This document shows positions 8,774 through 17,069 of a stretch of DNA of 64,000 bases, one piece after another; within the stretch, counting starts at the first letter, position 1; every line of letters begins with the position of its first letter. The notes beneath the pieces are model-generated. The model was given only the letters and a program-made list of their open reading frames with translations, searched no databases and had not been told where the DNA came from. The stretch spans positions 93,548 through 157,547 of the forward strand of contig NZ_DATMFT010000016.1 of the NCBI RefSeq assembly GCF_035556095.1, read 5' to 3'. The position numbers and the translations under genes were made by a program. Source of the DNA: Parapedobacter sp035556095. Its GTDB lineage: Bacteria; Bacteroidota; Bacteroidia; Sphingobacteriales; Sphingobacteriaceae.

Positions 8774-10684
8774 ATGCGTTACTTAACCTTATTTGGAATT
8801 GTTATCGGAGTCATGGGTTGTCGTCTGTCGTACGGGCAGACCAGCATGTCCGATGCAATTGTTGTATTCGATCTGAGATATACCTTGGAAGGCACTTGGG
8901 AAGAACCACAGGCGGTGAAGCAGGCTTGGGATCATGCGCATACACTGGCGACGTTGCAGGGGTTGGTTAATAGAGAATCCCCTCGCTTGTATACGTACTT
9001 CGTGAAAAACGGTCAACACGATATCGACCGTTATTGGTGGAACAAGTACCGGGCTGAAGGCAAATGGCTTGCAAAGCGGGATACACTGGTGTATCCAGAT
9101 ATTCTTTCGTTGATCGCGGCATTTAGCGGCGATATCAAAGGCGTCGTCGTTTATGACCCGAATGTGCCGGCTACCAGCAACGTAGCATCGGCAGTAGCCG
9201 GTGCTGACGGGCTGATTGCCGTCCGTTACGATCCCGATGAGGGGAGCCTCTATCATCAGCTGGTGGAAACCGGGCTGCGCTTACCCGTAAAAGTTCGGCT
9301 GGTAAAAAAGAACGGGAAGCCGGTTTTTACAGGCTCGGGGAAGATACCTGGCACTTCGCGTCCTTCAAGCGGATCGGCGAAAAATGACGCCTATCGGTGG
9401 TTTATTGAGCACTATCTAAAAAAGGGGAAATGCAATACCGCTTTTGGCGCTTATTACATCGACCAATATTGGATGACCAATCCGACGCGGATAAATCGAA
9501 ATCACCACACGTTATCCAACCATGACTACTTTGTCAGTCAAAAAGCCTTTTTCTTTGACCTTAGTCCCTGGGCGGACGAGCCGGCCACCGATGATCCTTC
9601 TCAACAGCCGGGGACAGACTTGGAAACACTGAAAGAATTTTTGCTATTGGCCTATCAGCAAAATGGTAACGGGAATACATTTACTCATATCGGTGGATTT
9701 CCGCCATGGGCATTCAAGTATACCCAACATGCAGGTGGAAAGCACGGTGATGTACCGACGGAGTGGGAATATTCTCGCATCATCAGTGCCTACAATGCAT
9801 TTAAGGATGCAGACGCTATCGGGTACGGAGCCTTGGCCAATGCGTCGTTTTGGCAACACTATCCACTAAAGGACGTTTATCCCCAAGAGCAGGTCACTGA
9901 CGAGGAATTGGTGGCACGCGGTTACCTCACGGCGGACGGTAAGCTGGTGGAAAACGGAAAGGAATATCTGGTGTTTTACGTAGGCGACTACGACGCTGCT
10001 TCTTGGCTGTCCCAAACCACACCAACGCTGTGGGATGATCCCAACCGGGGGAAAGTGCCACTGATGTGGTGCATCAGTCCGGTTTTAGCGCAACGCGTCC
10101 CGATGGCGATGGAATACAGGAGGTCGTCGGCTACGCCAAACGACTATTTCGCAGCAGCGGACAACGGTGCCGGATATCTAATGCCCGGCATGTTGCAGGT
10201 GCCCCGAGATGTGTCTGGACTACCCGACGCCACAGCGCAGTGGGCTGTACACAATATGCCGTATTATAAACAATGGGGTCTTTCCATTACGGGTTTTGTC
10301 ATTGACGGGGAAGCGCCCGGTTTGAACAAAGACGGGCTGGACGCCTATGCACAGTTCAGTCCGGATGGCATTGTACCACAGAAAGTACCATTGACGCTAC
10401 TGCATGACCGGATGCCGGTGCTGCGCTCGGATGAAGATGTCAATCAGGAAGACCCGGCAACAGCTGCAGCGGTTATTGTAAACCGGGTAGACAAACGGCC
10501 TTTGCGTTTCCACTGGTTCCGCAATATTCTGAAATCGCCGAGCTGGTACGTGCAAGTGGTGGATGAAGTGCACAAACGTAATCCGAATATCGAGCTTTTG
10601 GACGGAGCTACTTTTTTTGCTTTATACCGGAAATACCTAGAAAACACGCCGGAAGCGGCGCGAGGCTCATGGCCGAATCACTAA
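8774..10684 (+). CDS. GxGYxYP-domain putative glycoside hydrolase
   Basis: The protein (about 636 residues from ATG 8774) starts with a signal peptide, 'MRYLTLFGIVIGVMGC', which may be a lipoprotein signal at Cys16 or an ordinary one cut after SYGQ. The family is named for its GxGYxYP motif and appears here as 'ADNGAGYLMPG', with Met in place of Tyr. Other family features are an N-terminal domain with 'LATLQGLVNRESPRLYTYF' and a segment with 'YVGDYDAASWL'. Such proteins are found in SusC/SusD loci and are predicted, not proven, to be glycosidases. The gene lies between the beta-helix gene and the GH92 gene, 4 bp before the latter, so translational coupling is likely. Family confidence is good; biochemical role is unknown. 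Confidence 0.78.
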   Translation: MRYLTLFGIVIGVMGCRLSYGQTSMSDAIVVFDLRYTLEGTWEEPQAVKQAWDHAHTLATLQGLVNRESPRLYTYFVKNGQHDIDRYWWNKYRAEGKWLAKRDTLVYPDILSLIAAFSGDIKGVVVYDPNVPATSNVASAVAGADGLIAVRYDPDEGSLYHQLVETGLRLPVKVRLVKKNGKPVFTGSGKIPGTSRPSSGSAKNDAYRWFIEHYLKKGKCNTAFGAYYIDQYWMTNPTRINRNHHTLSNHDYFVSQKAFFFDLSPWADEPATDDPSQQPGTDLETLKEFLLLAYQQNGNGNTFTHIGGFPPWAFKYTQHAGGKHGDVPTEWEYSRIISAYNAFKDADAIGYGALANASFWQHYPLKDVYPQEQVTDEELVARGYLTADGKLVENGKEYLVFYVGDYDAASWLSQTTPTLWDDPNRGKVPLMWCISPVLAQRVPMAMEYRRSSATPNDYFAAADNGAGYLMPGMLQVPRDVSGLPDATAQWAVHNMPYYKQWGLSITGFVIDGEAPGLNKDGLDAYAQFSPDGIVPQKVPLTLLHDRMPVLRSDEDVNQEDPATAAAVIVNRVDKRPLRFHWFRNILKSPSWYVQVVDEVHKRNPNIELLDGATFFALYRKYLENTPEAARGSWPNH

Positions 10685-10688
10685 TTTA

Positions 10689-13001
10689 ATGATGCTCATG
10701 AAATCATATTGTAATATGCGTATAAAGTGGATCATATCTTTTTTTGTGGTATTCCATGTCGTGCCTTACCAGCTATTTGCGGGGAGTGACAGGAACCCAG
10801 TCGATCGAGTAAACCCTTTGATGGGAACAGATTCAAAGTTTGAATTGTCAAATGGAAACCAATACCCGGTTATTGCGCTGCCCTGGGGGATGAATTTCTG
10901 GTCGCCACAAACCGGTAAAATGGGGAATGGGTGGCTATATCAATATTCGGCAGACAAGATCCGTGGCATTAAACAAACTCATCAGGCCAGCGTATGGATA
11001 GGCGATTACGGTCAGTTTTCACTGATGCCGGTAACTGGAACGCTTAAGGTTGATGAAGAGGAACGTGCGAGCTGGTTTTCCCATAAGGCCGAAATAGCGA
11101 AACCCCATTATTACAGTGTGTATCTGGCCGATCCAGACGTGACGGCAGAAGTCACACCCACAGAGCGGGCTGCGAAATTCAGGTTTACCTACCCGGATAC
11201 GGATAGCGCATACCTCGTCATTGATGCGTTTGACAACGGGTCATTTATCAAAATAATCCCGGAAGAGCGTAAGGTGATTGGATATACTACAAAAAACAGT
11301 GGGGGCGTACCAGAGAATTTTAAGAATTATTTCGTCATCACATTTGATAAGCCCTTTACCTATGCAGCTACTTATGAAAGTAAGCAAAAACAGCATGGAC
11401 TGGAATACGCTGGAAATCACGCTATCGGTGTAATCGCTTTTCAGACCAAGCATGGTGAAAAGGTGCACGCCAATGTCGCCTCGTCATTCATCAGCCATGA
11501 GCAAGCGGAGCGAAATCTCAATGAACTCGGGAACGAGGGCTTTGATGCCATCAAAGCGAAAGGGGAGGCTATATGGAATGCTGAACTGGGTCGAATACAG
11601 GTCAGTGGGGGTACGGATGATCAATTGGCGACGTTTTATTCGTGCTTATACCGCGTTTTACTTTACCCCCGTAAATTTTATGAGTATGATGAGGATGGGA
11701 ATATCGTGCATTACAGTCCATACAACGGGCAGGTTTTGCCAGGCTATATGTTTACCGACAATGGTTTCTGGGATACTTTCCGTGCCGTATTTCCGTTTTT
11801 CAACTTGATGTATCCGACGCTGACGGGGCAGATTATGGAAGGCCTCGTGAACACCTATAAAGAAAGTGGATGGCTTCCTGAATGGGCAAGCCCTGGACAT
11901 CGGGAAAGCATGATTGGTTCCAATTCGGCATCCATCGTCGCTGAAGCTTATTTAAAAGGCGCACGGGGATATGACATCAATGCGTTATATGAAGCATTGC
12001 TGAAAAACAGCGAAAATGAAGGGCCGTTGAGTTCGGTAGGGCGACGCGGTGTGGACTATTACAACCGATTGGGATATGTCCCTTACGATGTCGGAATCAA
12101 CGAAAATGCCGCACGTACGCTGGAATACGCCTACGATGACTTTGCCATTTACAGGTTAGCTAAGGAATTGGGCCGTCCGGCCGAGGAAATTAACCGGTTT
12201 GCCAAGCGCGCAGGCAACTATAAACACCTGTTTGATCCGGTATCCGGCTTGATGCGCGGTAAGAACGAAGACGGCGCATTTCAGTCGCCTTTTAATCCGT
12301 TTAAATGGGGCGATGCATTTACTGAGGGTAACAGCTGGCATTATAGCTGGTCGGTGTTCCATGATATCCAAGGCCTGATCGATCTTATGGGCGGAAAGGA
12401 GAAATTCGTGGCGAAATTGGATTCTGTGTTCGCCCTGCCGCCGGTTTACGATGAAAGTTATTACGGCATCGTTATCCACGAGATACGGGAAATGCAGATT
12501 ATGAATATGGGTCAATATGCCCATGGTAACCAGCCAATCCAGCACATGACGTACCTATACAACTTTGCCGGGCAGCCCTGGAAGACGCAATATTGGGTTA
12601 GGGAGGTGATGGATAAGCTATATCATTCAGGACCTGACGGATACTGCGGAGATGAAGACAACGGGCAAACTTCTGCGTGGTATGTGTTTTCGGCGTTGGG
12701 CTTCTATCCCGTTTGCCCGGCAATGGATCAATACGTGATCGGTTCTCCGCTTTTTGAAACCGCGACCTTGATGCTCGAAAATGGGAATCGGGTAACGATT
12801 GAAGCGCCGGGAAACCGTGCACAAAACCGGTATATCCGAAAGGCAACAGTAAACGGTAAGGAATATACTAAAAATTGGTTCGATCATGGTGAATTGATGA
12901 AGGGTGGCAACGTCGTATTCGAGATGTCCGATAGCCCAAACAAACAACGGGGCGTGAAAGAACAGGATGTTCCCTACTCGTTTTCAACAAGCAAAAGATA
13001 G
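10689..13001 (+). CDS. GH92 family alpha-mannosidase, secreted
   Basis: GH92 enzymes are calcium-dependent exo-acting alpha-mannosidases that trim N-glycans and other mannosides. The 770-residue protein begins with several possible starts (10689, 10692, 10698, 10716); the one at 10716 (MRIKWIISFFVVFHVVP) would give the tightest signal peptide. Hallmarks are the N-terminal 'VNPLMGTDSKFELSNGNQYP', the central 'GWLPEWASPGHRESMIGSNS' and the C-terminal 'GDEDNGQTSAWYVFSALGFY', which carries the conserved acidic residues of the family. Length is typical. It follows the GxGYxYP gene by 4 bp. It is the only gene in the locus that points to a sugar, D-mannose. No terminator is obvious after it, but a new promoter/operator follows at 13097. 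Confidence 0.95.
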   Translation: MMLMKSYCNMRIKWIISFFVVFHVVPYQLFAGSDRNPVDRVNPLMGTDSKFELSNGNQYPVIALPWGMNFWSPQTGKMGNGWLYQYSADKIRGIKQTHQASVWIGDYGQFSLMPVTGTLKVDEEERASWFSHKAEIAKPHYYSVYLADPDVTAEVTPTERAAKFRFTYPDTDSAYLVIDAFDNGSFIKIIPEERKVIGYTTKNSGGVPENFKNYFVITFDKPFTYAATYESKQKQHGLEYAGNHAIGVIAFQTKHGEKVHANVASSFISHEQAERNLNELGNEGFDAIKAKGEAIWNAELGRIQVSGGTDDQLATFYSCLYRVLLYPRKFYEYDEDGNIVHYSPYNGQVLPGYMFTDNGFWDTFRAVFPFFNLMYPTLTGQIMEGLVNTYKESGWLPEWASPGHRESMIGSNSASIVAEAYLKGARGYDINALYEALLKNSENEGPLSSVGRRGVDYYNRLGYVPYDVGINENAARTLEYAYDDFAIYRLAKELGRPAEEINRFAKRAGNYKHLFDPVSGLMRGKNEDGAFQSPFNPFKWGDAFTEGNSWHYSWSVFHDIQGLIDLMGGKEKFVAKLDSVFALPPVYDESYYGIVIHEIREMQIMNMGQYAHGNQPIQHMTYLYNFAGQPWKTQYWVREVMDKLYHSGPDGYCGDEDNGQTSAWYVFSALGFYPVCPAMDQYVIGSPLFETATLMLENGNRVTIEAPGNRAQNRYIRKATVNGKEYTKNWFDHGELMKGGNVVFEMSDSPNKQRGVKEQDVPYSFSTSKR

Positions 13002-13096
13002 TACTAAATGAACTTGCAGGCAATCAATCCAATGACCATCGGGGTGAATGGTTAACGTTTATATGCGAAAATGGAAACACGATAATCATAGGTTCT

Positions 13097-13127
13097 CTTG
13101 TGTATACAAGTTGAATTAGTATATTTG
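13097..13127 (+). promoter_or_regulatory. Promoter with embedded operator for the cytochrome-DUF1501 operon
   Basis: An imperfect palindrome with perfect arms, CTTGT-N4-ACAAG (13097-13110), overlaps the -33 TTG (13098-13100). Nineteen bases further is TATATTTG (13120-13127), an exact match to the Bacteroidota -7 element TAnnTTTG. The predicted start of transcription is near 13131, about 60 nt before the ATG at 13192. The same operator core recurs at 19233-19246. The sequence resembles sites of GntR-type (HutC/AraR-like) repressors, but no such regulator is encoded in the window. Confidence 0.7.
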
Positions 13128-13191
13128 CGTTAAGTGCAGTAGTGAAAGGACCGATTCTGTACTTATCATAAACAATAGTGTTGCCGTAGTT

Positions 13192-15558
13192 ATGATTCAA
13201 GCCAAATTAGCCCGAGTAGCTGTAAACCGGTTTCAGAAATGGACGACGATAGGAGGTATCTGTGGGGTGGTCTTTTTGCTGGCAACATGTAATGCGACCA
13301 ACGAAGGTGATCATTCCGCTAACACTCGTTTGCCGGATGTCGTGGACTATAATTTTCATATCCGGCCCATATTGTCAGACAAATGCTTTGCGTGCCATGG
13401 CCCGGATAACAATACCCGGGAAGCGGGGTTGCGATTGGATACCGAGGAGGGTGCTTACGGCGCATTGGCAGATTATCCGGGTATGTATGCCATCGTGCCC
13501 GGTAAACCGGAAGATAGCGAGGTTTACCACCGGTTGGTTTCCGATGATGAAACGTATCGCATGCCCCCGGTTTCGTCAAATCTTGCGCTGACTGACCGCG
13601 AAATTAAATTGATTACGCGGTGGATTGAGCAGGGTGCAGAATATAAACCGCATTGGGCATTTACACCTCCGCTAAAGGCTGAAGTTCCGCAGGACGATGG
13701 CAAAGGATGGGCACGGAATGAAATTGATCATTTCGTCCTCCAGCGGATGAAAGGAGCCGGTTTCACTCCTAATCCGGTGGCCGAAAAATACCATTTACTG
13801 CGCCGCGTAAGTCTGGATCTGACTGGCTTACCACCCGATGTACATCTGATTGATCGCTTTTTGGCAGACGACTCGCCCAATGCTTACGAAAAGGTAGTCG
13901 ATGAGCTATTGGCTTCCAGCGCCTATGGTGAGCGCATGGCGTTGCACTGGATGGATGTAGCGCGGTACGCCGATTCATACGGTTATCAGGATGACGATAT
14001 CCGTACCCAGTGGCCGTGGCGCGATTGGGTAATCCACGCGTTTAACGAAAACATGAGCTATGATCAATTCGTTACCTGGCAGTTGGCGGGCGATTTGTTG
14101 CCCAACGCGTCCAAGGAGCAACTGTTGGCCACTGCATTCAACAGGAACCACAAAATCACCGAAGAAGGTGGCGTGATTGATGAAGAATATCGGGTAGCGT
14201 ATACCATAGACAAAGCCAATACCTACTCCAAAGGGATTCTGGGGATAACGATGGAATGCGCACAGTGCCACGATCACAAATATGATCCGTTTTCCCAACA
14301 GAACTATTTCAGCTTGTATGCGTTTTTCAACAACACGCTTGAAAGAGGGCTGGAGGGACTGGTTAATTCCGGGCCTTCCAAGACGCCCCGGCTGACGATT
14401 TCACAGGAGGACCTGGATGGTGTGTTGGATTTCATCAACAAGTGGGATGACCAGGCTGAAGTAACGGTATCGGTGATGGGCGAACGGGATGTTATTAGAT
14501 CGACGTTTGTACTGGACCGCGGGCTGTATGATGCGCCAACAACGCGTGTGTACCCTGGCACACCAGAATCTATCCTTGCATTCGATAGTACACAATATGC
14601 GTCCAACCGGCTCGGTTTGGCACAATGGACATTCCGTGATGACAATCCGCTGACAGCCCGTGTATTTGTGAACCAGCTATGGGCATTGTTTTTTGGTAAC
14701 GGATTGGTGCCTACGATTGCCGATTTCGGCAATCAAGGAACATTACCCACACACCCCGAATTGCTCGACTGGCTCGCAGTTGATTTTCGGGAAAATGGTT
14801 GGGATATTAAGCGCCTGGTGAAGCAATTCGCGATGAGTGCGACTTATCGGCAATCGTCGCAAATTACGGACAAACATCGGAGAATCGATCCTGACAATCG
14901 CTATTATGCCCGCGCTTCCCGCCTACGATTGCCGGCGGAGATGGTCCGTGATCAGGTGCTGGCAAGCAGCGGCTTGCTGAACAAGACCATTGGTGGACCG
15001 AGCGTGAAACCCTATCAACCGGATGGAATATGGGAGGTTACCAGTCCCGGAAGAGGAGCGTTGGCCCATTATGTTCAAGACCATGGCGATGCATTGTACC
15101 GGCGGGGCATTTATGTGTTCTTTAAGTTAACGTTGCCGCCTCCCAGTATGCTTATATTTGACTCAAGCAACCGCGATATGTGTGAGGTAACCCGGCAGCG
15201 GACCAATACACCGCTTCAAGCGTTGGTTATGTTGAATGACCCGACAATATTGGAAGGGGCTCGTGTATTTGCTCAAGAGCTTTTGGCCGTGTCAACCGAT
15301 ACGTCACCACAAAGCTTAATAAAGACCGCATTTAAGCGGATTTTATGTCGAGAAGCAACAACTGATGAAATCGATGTGCTGCAACAGTATTACGAAGAGG
15401 AGCAACAGCGTTTCCGCAACGTCCCGGATGAAGCCGACAAATTCTTGCAGGTGGGAGAAGCGCCGCGTAACGCAGATGTACCTGCCATTGAACATGCGGC
15501 GTTGATGGCTGTCATCCACGCCATTTATAACCTTGAAGAAGCCACCACACGTGTGTAA
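13192..15558 (+). CDS. PSCyt1-DUF1549-DUF1553 cytochrome-c-like lipoprotein
   Basis: The N-terminus has a hydrophobic stretch ending 'FLLATC' (Cys33), suggesting a lipoprotein. A planctomycete-type cytochrome C domain (PSCyt1) follows with haem motif CFACH (residues 65-69) and 'GLRLDTEEGAYG'. Then comes DUF1549 (PSCyt2) with 'ARNEIDHFVLQRMKGAGF' and 'LRRVSLDLTGLPP', a second Cys pair in 'ECAQCHDHKYDPFSQ', and DUF1553 (PSD1) with 'DNPLTARVFVNQLWALFFG' and 'CEVTRQRTNTPLQALVMLND'. At 788 residues it is shorter than many relatives, which often carry a concanavalin-like insert between the two DUFs. The biochemical role of the family is not established; it is usually encoded next to DUF1501 proteins, as here, in sugar-degradation loci. 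Confidence 0.88.
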   Translation: MIQAKLARVAVNRFQKWTTIGGICGVVFLLATCNATNEGDHSANTRLPDVVDYNFHIRPILSDKCFACHGPDNNTREAGLRLDTEEGAYGALADYPGMYAIVPGKPEDSEVYHRLVSDDETYRMPPVSSNLALTDREIKLITRWIEQGAEYKPHWAFTPPLKAEVPQDDGKGWARNEIDHFVLQRMKGAGFTPNPVAEKYHLLRRVSLDLTGLPPDVHLIDRFLADDSPNAYEKVVDELLASSAYGERMALHWMDVARYADSYGYQDDDIRTQWPWRDWVIHAFNENMSYDQFVTWQLAGDLLPNASKEQLLATAFNRNHKITEEGGVIDEEYRVAYTIDKANTYSKGILGITMECAQCHDHKYDPFSQQNYFSLYAFFNNTLERGLEGLVNSGPSKTPRLTISQEDLDGVLDFINKWDDQAEVTVSVMGERDVIRSTFVLDRGLYDAPTTRVYPGTPESILAFDSTQYASNRLGLAQWTFRDDNPLTARVFVNQLWALFFGNGLVPTIADFGNQGTLPTHPELLDWLAVDFRENGWDIKRLVKQFAMSATYRQSSQITDKHRRIDPDNRYYARASRLRLPAEMVRDQVLASSGLLNKTIGGPSVKPYQPDGIWEVTSPGRGALAHYVQDHGDALYRRGIYVFFKLTLPPPSMLIFDSSNRDMCEVTRQRTNTPLQALVMLNDPTILEGARVFAQELLAVSTDTSPQSLIKTAFKRILCREATTDEIDVLQQYYEEEQQRFRNVPDEADKFLQVGEAPRNADVPAIEHAALMAVIHAIYNLEEATTRV

Positions 15559-15576
15559 ACGATAAATCGCTGAGTA

Positions 15577-17055
15577 ATGGAAAGGAAAAGAACACCGCCG
15601 ATGGAAAATGAAATACAGAATGCCAAATTGTTTCAGAACCGGCGTCAGTTTTTATCGAGCTTAAGCATTGGCATCGGTAGCGCGGCTTTAGGCTCGCTGC
15701 TGATTCCCGATTTGTTTTCTGGTGGTAAGAAAGGGCAAGAGGCGTTGGAAAGGGCCATACCGCATTTCGCCCCGAAGGCCAAGCGCGTAATCTACCTGTT
15801 TCAGTCGGGGGGCGTTTCTCAACTGGAATCATTCGATTACAAACCGAAATTAAGGGAAATGCTTGGGCAGGACCTGCCCGAATCCGTACGCGGAGGACAA
15901 CGACTCACGGGTATGACCGCCGGCCAGGCATCGTTTCCATTGGTGGGTTCATATTTTGACTTTGCCCAGCATGGGGAAAGCCGCGCTTGGGTAAGCAGTT
16001 TATTTCCGCATACTGCAAAGATTGTCGACGAGCTTTGTATCATCAGATCGATGCACACCGATGCAATCAATCACGATCCAGCCATTACCTTTTTTCAGAC
16101 GGGTGCCCAGCAAGGCAATCGGCCGAGTATGGGTGCTTGGCTGAGTTACGGACTGGGAAGTGAAAATGAGAATCTTCCCGCATTTTGTGTGTTGATTTCC
16201 AAAGGTGCCGGTGATAACCAAGGCATCTATTCGAAGTTGTGGTCGAATGGATTTCTTGACTCCATTCATCAAGGCGTCCAGTTCATGGGCGGTCCCAATC
16301 CGGTGCTGTATTTGAATAATCCAGCAGGCGCCGATAAGGCTAGCCGACGGAATTTGCTCGATAAGTTAGCCAAATTGAACGGTATGCAGTTTGAGATTTT
16401 CGGTGATGCCGAAATTACCGCCAAGGTGCAGCAGTATGAGATGGCTTACCGTATGCAAACCTCCGTTCCGGAAGTCACGGATGTATCCAAAGAGCCTGAC
16501 CATATCGTGAAAATGTATGGTCCGGAGTGCCTGGTGCCGGGAACCTATGCCGCGAATTGTCTACTGGCCAGAAAACTGTCGGAAAACGGCGTCCGTTTTG
16601 TGCAGCTGTATCACCAGGGGTGGGATCAGCATGGCGCACTTCCCAATTATATGGCCATGCAGGCGAAAGATGTGGACCAAGCTTCGGCGGCATTGGTTAC
16701 CGATTTAAAACAACGCGGCTTGTTGGATGAAACCCTTGTGATTTGGGGTGGCGAATTCGGCCGTACGAATTTTTGTCAGGGACACCTTGCCGTTGATAAT
16801 TATGGACGGGACCATCACCCCCGTTGCTTTAGTATCTGGATGGCAGGCGGCGGCGTAAAGCCCGGCATCGTTTATGGCGAGACAGACGAGTTTAGTTACA
16901 ACATAGCCAAAGATCCGGTTCATGTACATGATTTCCATGCTACGATACTGCATCTCCTCGGGCTAGATCATGAGCGGCTAACCTATCAGCATTTGGGTCG
17001 GCGATATCGGCTCACCGATGTGGCAGGTAATGTCGTGAAAAGTATCATAGCTTAA
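15577..17055 (+). CDS. DUF1501 family protein with Tat signal
   Basis: The N-terminus contains a twin-arginine motif, 'NRRQFLSSLSIGIG' (Arg22-Arg23), followed by a hydrophobic stretch, so the protein should be exported folded. The rest matches DUF1501, a family related to the alkaline-phosphatase/sulfatase fold: 'RVIYLFQSGGVSQLESFDYK', 'SMHTDAINHDPAITFFQTG', 'LVIWGGEFGRTNF' and 'GRDHHPRCFSIWMAGGGVKPG'. His and Asp residues in these motifs are likely metal or substrate ligands. The gene is 18 bp after the DUF1549/DUF1553 gene and 14 bp before the next cytochrome gene. This trio is conserved in Planctomycetes, Verrucomicrobia and Bacteroidota and is thought to act together; the reaction is unknown. 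Confidence 0.9.
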   Translation: MERKRTPPMENEIQNAKLFQNRRQFLSSLSIGIGSAALGSLLIPDLFSGGKKGQEALERAIPHFAPKAKRVIYLFQSGGVSQLESFDYKPKLREMLGQDLPESVRGGQRLTGMTAGQASFPLVGSYFDFAQHGESRAWVSSLFPHTAKIVDELCIIRSMHTDAINHDPAITFFQTGAQQGNRPSMGAWLSYGLGSENENLPAFCVLISKGAGDNQGIYSKLWSNGFLDSIHQGVQFMGGPNPVLYLNNPAGADKASRRNLLDKLAKLNGMQFEIFGDAEITAKVQQYEMAYRMQTSVPEVTDVSKEPDHIVKMYGPECLVPGTYAANCLLARKLSENGVRFVQLYHQGWDQHGALPNYMAMQAKDVDQASAALVTDLKQRGLLDETLVIWGGEFGRTNFCQGHLAVDNYGRDHHPRCFSIWMAGGGVKPGIVYGETDEFSYNIAKDPVHVHDFHATILHLLGLDHERLTYQHLGRRYRLTDVAGNVVKSIIA

Positions 17056-17069
17056 GTTTTTGTGGATTG

